Assembly: GCA_012523465.1 (NCBI GenBank)
Contig: JAAYIK010000011.1
Coordinates: 1 to 64,000, forward strand
Direction: 5' to 3'
From: Lysobacteraceae bacterium
GTDB lineage: Bacteria > Pseudomonadota > Gammaproteobacteria > Nitrococcales > AK92
Length of the DNA: 64,000 nt
Part shown: piece by piece, positions 20,539 to 28,684 of the stretch
Position numbering within the stretch: position 1 is the stretch's first letter
How the letters are laid out: every line of letters starts with the position of its first letter
Notes under the pieces: model-generated
Told to the model about the DNA's origin: nothing
Databases searched by the model: none
What the model saw: the letters and a program-made list of their open reading frames with translations, nothing else
Translations under genes and position numbers: made by a program

Positions 20539-21507
20539 ATGGATTTCAACGCCATACAATCCCTCATCGCGGACGACCTCAAGGCCGTCAACGCGTTGAT
20601 CCAAGCACGCCTGCGTTCCGATGTCGTGCTGATCAACCAGCTTGCCGGCTACATCATCAACAGCGGCGGCAAGCGTCTGCGTCCCATGCTCGTGCTGCTT
20701 ACCGGCCGTGCCAACGGCTTCAATCCGCAGGCGCACGCCCTGATGGCGGCCGTGATCGAATTCATTCACACCGCCACCCTGCTGCACGACGACGTGGTCG
20801 ACGACTCCGACATGCGCCGCGGAAGGGAGACAGCTAACAGCATCTGGGGCAATGAAGCAAGCGTCCTGGTCGGCGACTTTCTGTACAGCCGCGCATTCGA
20901 GCTGATGGTCGAGATCAACGAGATGCGCGTCATGGAGGTCATGTCCAAGGCCACCAGCGAGATCGCCGCCGGCGAGGTCATGCAGCTCATGAACTGCCAT
21001 GACCCGGACGTCACCGAAGAGGTCTATTTCGAGATCATCTATCGCAAGACCGGCGTCCTGTTCGAGGCCGGCTGCCGCCTGGCGGCCTTTCTTGCCGGCA
21101 GCAGCGAGGAATGCCAGGAAGCGATGGCCGCCTACGGCCGCCATCTGGGCACTGCCTATCAGCTCATCGACGACGTCCTGGATTACACCGGCGACAGCGA
21201 AGAAATCGGCAAGAACATCGGCGACGACCTGGCCGAAGGCAAGCCGACGCTGCCCCTAATCCAGGCCATGCAAGCCGGCACCGCCGAGCAGCGGCAACTG
21301 ATCCGCGAAGTCATCGAGCAGGGTGGCCTGGACCGCATTGCCGAGGTGCATGCGGCCGTTGAAAATACCGGCGCAATCTCTTATACTCGCCGCCTCGCAA
21401 GGCAAGAGGCCGATCGCGCCATCGCGTCGTTGCGCTGTATCCCGGACAGCGCGCACAAGGCGGCCTTGCTGGCGCTGGCCAACTTCGCCGTCGAGCGCCA
21501 ATCCTGA
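20539..21507 (+). CDS. ispB: Octaprenyl-diphosphate-synthase-type polyprenyl synthase
   Basis: A trans-prenyltransferase making the side chain of ubiquinone. 322 residues with both aspartate-rich motifs: HDDVVDDSDMRRG near residue 85 (DDxxD) and LIDDVLDY near residue 212. The GGKRLRPMLVLL segment near 54 binds isopentenyl diphosphate. Position divergent from rplU is the conserved ispB location. Chain length (C40 versus C45) cannot be read with certainty. Confidence 0.94.
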   Translation: MDFNAIQSLIADDLKAVNALIQARLRSDVVLINQLAGYIINSGGKRLRPMLVLLTGRANGFNPQAHALMAAVIEFIHTATLLHDDVVDDSDMRRGRETANSIWGNEASVLVGDFLYSRAFELMVEINEMRVMEVMSKATSEIAAGEVMQLMNCHDPDVTEEVYFEIIYRKTGVLFEAGCRLAAFLAGSSEECQEAMAAYGRHLGTAYQLIDDVLDYTGDSEEIGKNIGDDLAEGKPTLPLIQAMQAGTAEQRQLIREVIEQGGLDRIAEVHAAVENTGAISYTRRLARQEADRAIASLRCIPDSAHKAALLALANFAVERQS

Positions 21508-21511
21508 CAAT

Positions 21512-21588
21512 CGGGGTGTAGCTCAGCTTGGTAGAGCACTGTCTTCGGGAGGCAGGGGCCGGAGGTTCAAATCCTCTCACCCCGACCA
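21512..21588 (+). tRNA. tRNA-Pro (anticodon CGG)
   Basis: Acceptor CGGGGTG/CACCCCG, D-arm GCTC/GAGC, anticodon stem CTGTC/GGCAG with loop TTCGGGA (anticodon CGG, reading CCG), T-arm GGAGG-TTCAAAT-CCTCT and encoded ACCA. It starts five bases after ispB, so probably matures from the ispB transcript. Confidence 0.95.
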
Positions 21589-21597
21589 TCTTCATCG

Positions 21598-21637
21598 AAA
21601 GGGCCTGCGGTTATCCGCAGGCCCTTTTTTATTTCTT
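21598..21637 (+). terminator. Rho-independent terminator after tRNA-Pro
   Basis: A 13-bp stem (AAAGGGCCTGCGG/CCGCAGGCCCTTT) with loop TTAT, followed by six or more T. Confidence 0.93.
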
Positions 21638-21884
21638 CCTTTCCCGCCCAGCCCAGGACTGTCATGCATGCGACGGGCGTCGCGCGCATGGCAAGCGCCT
21701 ATAGCTGCCGCCTATCAAAGCAACAAAAACAATCAATTTCCCAAATAGGCCAACCTCCGCCAAGATTCATGCATGAAAGCTATCGAGCCAGAGTCTTAGA
21801 TAGTCTCTAAAAATGATCTCAGCCGACTTTTGGTCAGCCTGAGCAACGCTTGCCAAGGCAAGCAGCAAAAGAAGGAACGATGCC

Positions 21885-23336
21885 ATGAACGATACCAAGA
21901 TCCTCACCACCGTCGCCGGCGCTCCGGTGGGCGACAACCAGAACTCGATGACGGCCGGTCGGCGCGGCCCGGTCCTGCTGCAGGACGTCTGGCTGCTCGA
22001 GAAGCTGGCCCACTTCGATCGCGAGCGCATCCCGGAGCGGGTGGTGCATGCCAAGGGCTCGGGCGCCTACGGGGTGTTCCGGCCGACCCGCGACATCTCG
22101 CGCTACACCAAGGCCAAGGTATTCGCCCCCGGCACAGAGACGCCGGTGTTCGTGCGCTTCTCCACCGTGGCCGGCGAACGCGGCGCAGCCGACGCCGAAC
22201 GCGACGTGCGCGGATTCGCGGTGAAGTTCTATACCGAGGAAGGCAACTGGGATCTAGTGGGCAACAACACACCGGTCTTTTTCATTCGCGACCCGCTGAA
22301 GTTCCCCGACTTCATCCACACCCAGAAGCGGGATCCGCGCACCAACATGCGCGACAACGCCGCGGCCTGGGATTTCTGGTCGCAGAGCCCGGAATCGCTG
22401 CACCAGGTGACCATCCTCATGAGCGACCGTGGCCTGCCGCGCAACTACCGACAGATGCACGGCTACGGCTCGCACACCTTCTCGTTCATCAATGCCGAGG
22501 GCGAGCGCTTCTGGGTGAAGTTTCACTTTAAGTCCAACCAGGGCATCGCCTTCTATACCGACGCGGAGGCGGCCGAGGTGATCGGGCGCGACCGCGAGAG
22601 CTCGCAGCGCGACCTCTACGAAAGCATCGAGGCCGGCAACTTCCCGAGCTGGCGGCTGTGCGTGCAGATCATGCCGGAGGCCGACGCCAGGACCTACCGG
22701 ATCAACCCGTTCGACGTGACCAAGGTCTGGCCGCACGCCGACTATCCGCTGATCGAGATCGGCGTCCTCGAGCTTAACCGCAATCCTGACAACTACTTCG
22801 CCGAAGTCGAACAGGCCGCCTTCACGCCCGCCAACATCGTGCCCGGCATCGGCTTCTCGCCCGACCGCATGCTGCAGGGCCGGCTGTTTTCCTACGGCGA
22901 TACCCAGCGCTACCGGCTGGGCGTCAACCATCACCTGATACCGGTGAACGCGCCGCGCAGCCCGACCTACAACCCCTATCACCGGGACGGCGCCATGCGG
23001 GTGGACGGCAACGGCGGCGGCGGCCCCAACTACCAGCCCAACCGCTTCGGCCGCTACGCCGAGAACCCCGCCGTGCTGGAGCCACGGCTTGAAGCCGGCG
23101 CCTTCGTGGATCATTACGACCACCGCGAGGACGACGACTACTACAGCCAGCCCGGCGCGCTGTTCCGGCTGTTCAGCGACGCTCAGAAGCGGCGGCTGTT
23201 CGGCAACATCGCTCGCAGCATGGCCGGCATCCCGCGCGAGATCATCGAGCTGCAGCTGGAGCACTTCCGCAAGGCCGACCCGGCCTATGCCGAGGGCGTC
23301 CTCGCGGCGCTGCGGGAAATCGGGGCATACCGCTAA
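21885..23336 (+). CDS. katA: Small-subunit (clade 3 type) haem catalase
   Basis: Dismutates hydrogen peroxide in the cytosol. The 483-residue length is that of small-subunit catalases. Distal His lies in [11 protein letters not shown] (about residue 54), the active-site Asn in [15 protein letters not shown], and the proximal haem-ligand Tyr in [14 protein letters not shown] near residue 335. No signal peptide. AAGAAGGAACG precedes the ATG. An inverted repeat CTATC-N14-GATAG at 21780-21803 lies about 80 bases upstream and could bind a regulator such as OxyR, although it does not match the full OxyR pattern. Followed 52 bases later by an ankyrin-repeat gene. Confidence 0.93.
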   Translation: MNDTKILTTVAGAPVGDNQNSMTAGRRGPVLLQDVWLLEKLAHFDRERIPERVVHAKGSGAYGVFRPTRDISRYTKAKVFAPGTETPVFVRFSTVAGERGAADAERDVRGFAVKFYTEEGNWDLVGNNTPVFFIRDPLKFPDFIHTQKRDPRTNMRDNAAAWDFWSQSPESLHQVTILMSDRGLPRNYRQMHGYGSHTFSFINAEGERFWVKFHFKSNQGIAFYTDAEAAEVIGRDRESSQRDLYESIEAGNFPSWRLCVQIMPEADARTYRINPFDVTKVWPHADYPLIEIGVLELNRNPDNYFAEVEQAAFTPANIVPGIGFSPDRMLQGRLFSYGDTQRYRLGVNHHLIPVNAPRSPTYNPYHRDGAMRVDGNGGGGPNYQPNRFGRYAENPAVLEPRLEAGAFVDHYDHREDDDYYSQPGALFRLFSDAQKRRLFGNIARSMAGIPREIIELQLEHFRKADPAYAEGVLAALREIGAYR

Positions 23337-23388
23337 TAAGCACACCCTTGCTGGCCGCCGGCACCGCACCGCGGCCTGGAGAACAGCC

Positions 23389-23907
23389 ATGCCGAACACC
23401 CCCCTTGTCATCGACGAAGAGCTCCTTGCCCTGGCCCAGCAGGTCTTTGACCTGGCGCGAAACGGCGATGCCGAAACCCTCGCCACGCTGCTGGCGCATG
23501 GGCTCCCTGCCAACATGTGCAACGACCGCGGCGATAGCCTACAGATGCTGGCCGCCTACCACGGCCATGCAGAAACCTGCCGCCTGCTGCTCGTACACGG
23601 CGCCGACCCCGAGTTGCGCAACGATCGCGGCCAGACGCCGCTGGCCGGCGCCGCCTTCAAGGGCGATGTGGACGTCGTGCGGGTGCTGCTGGCGCACGGC
23701 GCCGAGGTCGACGGCCGCTGCAGCGACGGTCGCACGCCGCTGATGTACGCCGCCATGTTCGACCGCACCGATATCGTCGCGCTGCTGCTAGAGCATGGCG
23801 CCCGGGCCGAGCTCAGCGACCGGATGGGCATCGACGCGCTGAGCCTGGCGCGTGCCATGGGCGCCACCAAAGCGGTGCAGCAGCTCGACGCTCCCCGCCG
23901 GCACTGA
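23389..23907 (+). CDS. Ankyrin-repeat protein, probable catalase partner
   Basis: 172 residues made almost wholly of four ankyrin repeats (DRGDSLQMLAAYHGHAETCRLLLVHGAD, then NDRGQTPLAGAAFKGD, SDGRTPLMYAAMFDRT and MGIDALSLARAMG). No signal peptide, so cytosolic. GGAG precedes ATG 23389. Ankyrin proteins encoded beside catalase genes are known: AnkB supports KatB in Pseudomonas aeruginosa and Cj1386 aids haem loading of KatA in Campylobacter. By position this one probably has a similar chaperone or haem-delivery role, which is inference. Confidence 0.85.
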   Translation: MPNTPLVIDEELLALAQQVFDLARNGDAETLATLLAHGLPANMCNDRGDSLQMLAAYHGHAETCRLLLVHGADPELRNDRGQTPLAGAAFKGDVDVVRVLLAHGAEVDGRCSDGRTPLMYAAMFDRTDIVALLLEHGARAELSDRMGIDALSLARAMGATKAVQQLDAPRRH

Positions 23908-24033
23908 GCCGGCGTTCCTCGCCGCACGGTTGCTCTCGCAAAACGGGGGACGCATGTATGAAGCAGTCCTTTAACGCCCCGCCCTGCCTGGCTCCGCAGA
24001 CAGGGCAGGCACGCCACGATCCAAGGAGTGGAC

Positions 24034-26877
24034 ATGGACAGCTTCGGCGCTCGCTCAGTCCTCCGTGTGGAGGACCGTGACTACGAAATCTTCCGTCTGC
24101 AGGCGCTCGAGAAGGAGGGAGTCGAGCTCGCCCGCCTGCCCTACTCCCTGCGCATCCTGCTGGAAAACCTGCTGCGCCACGAAGACGATGTGGCCGTGCG
24201 CGCGGACGACATCCTCGCCCTTGCCAACTGGGATCCCAAGGCAGAGCCGAGCCGAGAAATCTCCTTCATGCCGGCTCGCGTGCTGCTGCAGGATTTCACC
24301 GGCGTCCCGGCCATCGTCGACCTGGCCGCCATGCGCGACGCCATGGCAGCGCTGGGCGGCGATCCCCGCAAGATCAATCCCCAGCAACCGGTGGAGCTGG
24401 TCATCGACCACTCGGTCCAGGTCGACGCCTTCGCCTCCGAGCAAGCGTTCGACATCAACGAGCGTCTCGATTACCAGCGCAACGGCGAGCGCTACGCCTT
24501 CATCAAATGGGGCGCGCAGGCCTTCGACAACTTCGTCGCCACACCGCCCAACGCCGGCATCTGCCACCAAGTCAATCTGGAGTATCTGGCCCGGGTGGTC
24601 TTCGGCGACGGTCACGACAAAAGGGGCACGAGCGGCCTGGTGCAGGCCTACCCCGATACCCTGGTCGGCACCGACTCCCACACCCCCATGATCAACGGCC
24701 TGGGCGTACTGGGCTGGGGCGTGGGCGGCATCGAGGCCGAGGCGGCCATGCTGGGACAGCCGATCTCCATGCTGATCCCGCGCGTCATCGGCTTCCGTCT
24801 CACCGGCAAGCTGCCGGAGGGTGCCACCGCCACCGACCTGGTGCTAACCATCACCGAGATGCTGCGCAAGAAGGGCGTGGTCGGGCACTTCGTCGAGTTC
24901 TACGGCCCCGGGGTCAGCAACCTGGCGCTGGCGGACCGCGCCACCATCGGCAACATGTCGCCGGAGTACGGCGCCACCTGCTCCATCTTCCCGGTCGACC
25001 AGGTCACGCTGGACTACCTGCGCCTGACCGGACGCCCGGAGGCACGGATAAAGCTGGTCGAGGCCTATATGAAGGAGCAGGGGCTGTTCCATACTGCCGA
25101 CGCCCCCGAGCCGGAGTACAGCGACACGCTGGAGCTCGATCTCGGCACCGTGGAGCCAAGCATCGCCGGCCCGCGGCGGCCGCAGGACCGTATCCCCCTG
25201 TCACAGGCGCGCCAGGCATTTCAGCAGGCGCTGCCCAGCCTGCTGCCGCCCTCCGCGCCGGCCGCCGCCACGGCCACGGCCGCCTGCCGGATCGGCACGG
25301 AAGTCCACCAGCTCGGCCACGGTGCCATTGCGCTGGCCGCCATCACCAGCTGCACCAACACCTCCAACCCCTCGGTGATGCTGGCCGCCGGCCTGCTGGC
25401 TAAGAAGGCGGTGGAAAAGGGACTGAGCCGCAAACCCTGGGTGAAGACCTCGCTCGCGCCCGGCTCGCGGGTGGTGACCGACTACTACGAGAAAGCCGGT
25501 CTCACCCCTTTTCTGCAGAAACTCGGATTTCATACCGTGGGCTACGGCTGTACCACCTGCATCGGCAACTCCGGCCCGCTGCCGGCGGAAATGTCGGAAG
25601 CCATCGAGCGGCACGGCCTGGTGGCCGCCGCCGTGCTCTCCGGCAACCGCAACTTCGAAGGCCGCATCAACCCGCTGGTGCGAGCCAATTATCTGATGTC
25701 GCCGCCGTTGGTGGTCGCCTTCGCCCTGGCGGGACGCATCGACATCGACCTGCGCAACGAACCCCTCGGCAGCGACAGTGAAGGCAAACCGGTCTATCTC
25801 AGGGACATCTGGCCTAGCCAAGAGGAAATCCAACAAGCTACCCAGCAGGCGGTGGGTGCGGAGATGTTCGCCAACACCTACCGCGACATCTTCAAGGGCG
25901 ACGCCCGCTGGCAGCAGCTGCAAGCACCCGCCGACGAGCGCTTCCACTGGGATCCGCGCTCGACCTACATCCGCCGTCCCACTTTCTTCGACGGCATGAG
26001 CAAGAAAGCGCCGACCACGGTCGCGGACATCGAAGGCGCGCGCTGCCTCGCCAAGCTCGGCGACAGCATCACCACCGACCACATCTCCCCCGCCGGCACC
26101 ATCAAGGCCGACTCGCCGGCCGGCAAGTACCTGATCGAGCACGGTGTCGCACCCCAGGACTTCAACTCCTACGGCTCCCGCCGCGGCAACCACGAGGTGA
26201 TGGTGCGCGGCACCTTCGCCAATGTGCGCATCCGCAATCAGCTCGTGCCGGAGATCGAAGGCGGTTTCACCAGGCACATGCCGAGCGGCGAGGTACTGTC
26301 GATTTATGACGCCGCCATGCGCTACCGCGAGGAGGGCACGCCGCTGTACGTGCTGACCGGCAAGGAGTACGGCTCTGGCTCCTCCCGCGATTGGGCGGCC
26401 AAGGGGCCGTATCTGCAGGGCATCCGCTTCGTCATCGCCGAGAGCTACGAGCGCATCCACCGCTCCAACCTGATCGGCATGGGCATACTGCCGCTGCAGT
26501 TCAAGGCCGGCGAGAACGCCGACGCTCTGGGACTGGATGGCACCGAAATCCTGGCTGTCACCGGGCTCGCGGAGCGGATCAAAAACCGGCTGCAGGACGG
26601 CCGCACGGTGACGGTGCGGGCCGAGCGCGAGGATGGCAGCGCCAGAGAGTTCGAGGCCGTGATCCGCCTCGACACCCCCCAGGAGATCCTCTACTACCTC
26701 AACGGCGGCATCCTGCACTACGTGATTCGACACCTGCTGGGCGGCAGGCAGCCGGCCATCCCCGCAGGAGCGGCAACTGCAGCCCCGCCGCCCACCCGCG
26801 ACGCGCGCCCCGATGACAAGGCAGTCGAGGAAGGCTCCAGGGAATCCTTCCCGGCCAGCGACCCGCCAGCCTACTGA
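24034..26877 (+). CDS. acnA: Aconitate hydratase A
   Basis: A cytosolic [4Fe-4S] enzyme isomerising citrate and isocitrate, of the AcnA/IRP type. 947 residues, about 50 longer than typical AcnA because of a C-terminal tail. Cluster cysteines are in [11 protein letters not shown] and [37 protein letters not shown] and [13 protein letters not shown] are also diagnostic. AAGGAG at 24023-24028 fits the ATG at 24034 rather than the GTG at 24028. The last ~40 residues form a Pro/Ala-rich linker followed by an acidic [16 protein letters not shown] tail that is not part of the enzyme fold. Confidence 0.95.
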   Translation: MDSFGARSVLRVEDRDYEIFRLQALEKEGVELARLPYSLRILLENLLRHEDDVAVRADDILALANWDPKAEPSREISFMPARVLLQDFTGVPAIVDLAAMRDAMAALGGDPRKINPQQPVELVIDHSVQVDAFASEQAFDINERLDYQRNGERYAFIKWGAQAFDNFVATPPNAGICHQVNLEYLARVVFGDGHDKRGTSGLVQAYPDTLVGTDSHTPMINGLGVLGWGVGGIEAEAAMLGQPISMLIPRVIGFRLTGKLPEGATATDLVLTITEMLRKKGVVGHFVEFYGPGVSNLALADRATIGNMSPEYGATCSIFPVDQVTLDYLRLTGRPEARIKLVEAYMKEQGLFHTADAPEPEYSDTLELDLGTVEPSIAGPRRPQDRIPLSQARQAFQQALPSLLPPSAPAAATATAACRIGTEVHQLGHGAIALAAITSCTNTSNPSVMLAAGLLAKKAVEKGLSRKPWVKTSLAPGSRVVTDYYEKAGLTPFLQKLGFHTVGYGCTTCIGNSGPLPAEMSEAIERHGLVAAAVLSGNRNFEGRINPLVRANYLMSPPLVVAFALAGRIDIDLRNEPLGSDSEGKPVYLRDIWPSQEEIQQATQQAVGAEMFANTYRDIFKGDARWQQLQAPADERFHWDPRSTYIRRPTFFDGMSKKAPTTVADIEGARCLAKLGDSITTDHISPAGTIKADSPAGKYLIEHGVAPQDFNSYGSRRGNHEVMVRGTFANVRIRNQLVPEIEGGFTRHMPSGEVLSIYDAAMRYREEGTPLYVLTGKEYGSGSSRDWAAKGPYLQGIRFVIAESYERIHRSNLIGMGILPLQFKAGENADALGLDGTEILAVTGLAERIKNRLQDGRTVTVRAEREDGSAREFEAVIRLDTPQEILYYLNGGILHYVIRHLLGGRQPAIPAGAATAAPPPTRDARPDDKAVEEGSRESFPASDPPAY

Positions 26878-26880
26878 GGA

Positions 26881-26905
26881 CGGCAGCGCTGGCCCAGCGC
26901 TGCCG
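26881..26905. repeat. Perfect 25-base palindrome after acnA
   Basis: Twelve bases (CGGCAGCGCTGG) are exactly mirrored by CCAGCGCTGCCG around a single central C, three bases after the acnA stop region and just before the next gene. No T-run follows, so it is not a typical intrinsic terminator. It could stabilise the acnA mRNA 3' end or act as a processing or pausing site. Confidence 0.6.
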
Positions 26906-26918
26906 CAGCAGCCGCCCC

Positions 26919-27323
26919 ATGCCGTACGCCGTCCTGCTGCACTCGGCCTTCATCGCCGTCTGGGTGGGCGGCCTGCTGCTTCTGGGCAGCCTGTGCGCCG
27001 AGATCGCCCGTAAACGCCAGTCCGACGATCTGAAGCTGCGCCTCGCACTAGGCCTGTTCGCCTGGGCCGCGACGCTGGGCGCGGTGCTGGCCGTGCTGTC
27101 TGGCACCTGGCTAGCCTACGCCCGCGGCTTCACCGGCGGTTGGCTGCAAGTCAAGCTGTTCTTCGTGGTGCTGCTCACCTGGCTGCATGTCTACGCGGGC
27201 CGGCTGCTGGCCCAGCTGCGCGACGGCGTCATCCGCTCGCCCTGGCATTATCTCGCCGCCGCCGGCGGCCCTCTCCTGGTCTCGCTGCCCATCCTCTACC
27301 TGGTGCTTGGGAAGCCGTTCTAA
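26919..27323 (+). CDS. CopD/HemJ-like small membrane protein
   Basis: 134 residues with four hydrophobic segments. The first begins LLHSAFIAVWVGGLLLLGSL, carrying a His in the first helix as in CopD and HemJ families; the third contains WLQVKLFFVVLLTWLHVYAGRLL, resembling the KL...H...R segment of HemJ. It could be a haem-related oxidoreductase or a copper-resistance-type membrane protein. It lies between aconitase and the oxidase operon, close to a haem-copper oxidase. Family level is fairly likely; function is inference. Confidence 0.6.
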   Translation: MPYAVLLHSAFIAVWVGGLLLLGSLCAEIARKRQSDDLKLRLALGLFAWAATLGAVLAVLSGTWLAYARGFTGGWLQVKLFFVVLLTWLHVYAGRLLAQLRDGVIRSPWHYLAAAGGPLLVSLPILYLVLGKPF

Positions 27324-27331
27324 GCCGCTGG

Positions 27332-27829
27332 TCAGCCGACCTTGCCGCGCGCTTCCGGGGCGGCACGCTCCGGCTGGCCAGGCCCCAGATTGTGCTCGAA
27401 CACCATCTTGCCGCCCAGCCAGCCGGCCATACCCAGCATGATCACCGTCAGCGCCGACAATGCCAGCCCCCAGGGCAAGACGGCGATCTGGTGGTCGCCC
27501 AAGCGCTGCAGCAGGTTCACTGCCCCCAGCGCCATGGTGACGATGGCGGCGAGAAAATGGTTCCAGCTGCTTAGGTATCTGCGGATATCCCGCACCAGGC
27601 TGAAATCCGCCGCCCCCACCAGCGCCGCCAGCCCGCCCATGGCCACGCCAGCGGCCAGCAGCCAGAACGACATCCGGGCCCAGAAGGGATCGGCCAACCA
27701 GCAGAACGCCAGATCAGTCAGCGGCACGGCGCTGAAGAAGGCAATCGGAAAGGTCACCAGCATGGGATGGATGGGATGGCCGAACAGGGTCATCACGCTC
27801 TCGGCGCCGCCGCCGGGAAGATTGCGCAT
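27332..27829 (-). CDS. DUF2231 family membrane protein
   Basis: 165 residues. The opening FGHPIHPMLVTFPIAFF is the DUF2231 signature, with conserved His residues at the start of the first of four membrane helices. The C-terminal tail is hydrophilic. GGAG lies six bases upstream of ATG 27829. It is divergent from the coxB-like gene and converges on the CopD/HemJ-like gene. DUF2231 proteins often neighbour cytochrome or metal-related genes; the activity is unknown. Confidence 0.82.
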   Translation of the reverse strand: MRNLPGGGAESVMTLFGHPIHPMLVTFPIAFFSAVPLTDLAFCWLADPFWARMSFWLLAAGVAMGGLAALVGAADFSLVRDIRRYLSSWNHFLAAIVTMALGAVNLLQRLGDHQIAVLPWGLALSALTVIMLGMAGWLGGKMVFEHNLGPGQPERAAPEARGKVG

Positions 27830-27931
27830 GGCGCACTCCTTCGCTCTTGACTCCGCCGAACTGCCACTCCATGTCCAATGGGAGCCGCTTGCCTCCAGCG
27901 CAAGCCAGCCCGTCGCGCCGGCCGGAAGGAC

Positions 27932-28684
27932 ATGCTTGCGTTGCAATTACCCTGCCGTCATCCCAGCTGCCTGCCGTGCGGGGGCGTGCTTGCGCTCGCC
28001 GCCAGCGCCGGCTGCGCGCAGCCGCAATCCATGCTGGCCCCTGCCGGCCCCCGCGCCACCGTCATTGCCGAGACCTGGTGGCTGATGTTCTGGGGCAGCC
28101 TGCTCATTCAGGTGCTGGTGGTCGGGCTGGCGGTCTACGTGCTCTGGTGGCGCCGTCGGCGCGCCCAGGCTCGCGACCGTCTGTTCGTCCTGGGCGGCGG
28201 CCTGCTGCTGCCGCTGGTGGTGCTCAGCGCCCTGCTGCTCGACGGCTTTCGGGTCGGCGCGCTGCTGTCGGCCCCGGCGCCGACCCGACTCGAGATCGAG
28301 GTGGTGGGCCGCCAGTTCTGGTGGGAGATTCGCTATCCCGGCGAGCCGCCGGTGGCCGGCGTCGGCTTGCTGCGGATTCCAGCGGGCGAGCCGGTCGCGC
28401 TCGCCCTGCGTACGGAGGACGTCATCCACAGCTTCTGGGTGCCGCGGCTGGCCGGCAAGCTGGACCTGATCCCTGGCCGGGTCAACACCACCTGGCTGCA
28501 GGCCGACCGGCCCGGCGTCTACCGCGGCCAATGCGCCGAATTCTGCGGCACTGGCCATGCCCACATGGCGCTGACGGTCATCGCCGAACCCAGGGCGGAC
28601 TTCGAGGCCTGGCTGGCGCACCAGCGGCGGCTGGCCGCGGGAGCTGAGAGTGCCGACCCGAGTCCGCGCGAGGAGCAGCAATGA
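27932..28684 (+). CDS. coxB: Cytochrome c oxidase subunit II, lipoprotein form
   Basis: Accepts electrons from cytochrome c at the CuA site and passes them to subunit I. 250 residues. A lipobox (LAASAGC, Cys28) indicates a lipid-anchored N-terminus, then two membrane helices. The periplasmic cupredoxin domain has VGRQFWWEIRYP, the CuA His in VIHSFWVP, and GQCAEFCGTGHAHM, carrying both Cys, the Glu, the second His and the Met. The ATG at 27932 has GGAAGGA upstream. It overlaps the subunit I gene by 4 bases. Resembles the CoxM branch of alternative oxidases. Confidence 0.9.
   Translation: MLALQLPCRHPSCLPCGGVLALAASAGCAQPQSMLAPAGPRATVIAETWWLMFWGSLLIQVLVVGLAVYVLWWRRRRAQARDRLFVLGGGLLLPLVVLSALLLDGFRVGALLSAPAPTRLEIEVVGRQFWWEIRYPGEPPVAGVGLLRIPAGEPVALALRTEDVIHSFWVPRLAGKLDLIPGRVNTTWLQADRPGVYRGQCAEFCGTGHAHMALTVIAEPRADFEAWLAHQRRLAAGAESADPSPREEQQ

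Noticed and set aside
25201-26733. A 510-residue frame on the minus strand
   Set aside because: It lies entirely opposite acnA and is a GC-rich shadow without a start region or a domain.
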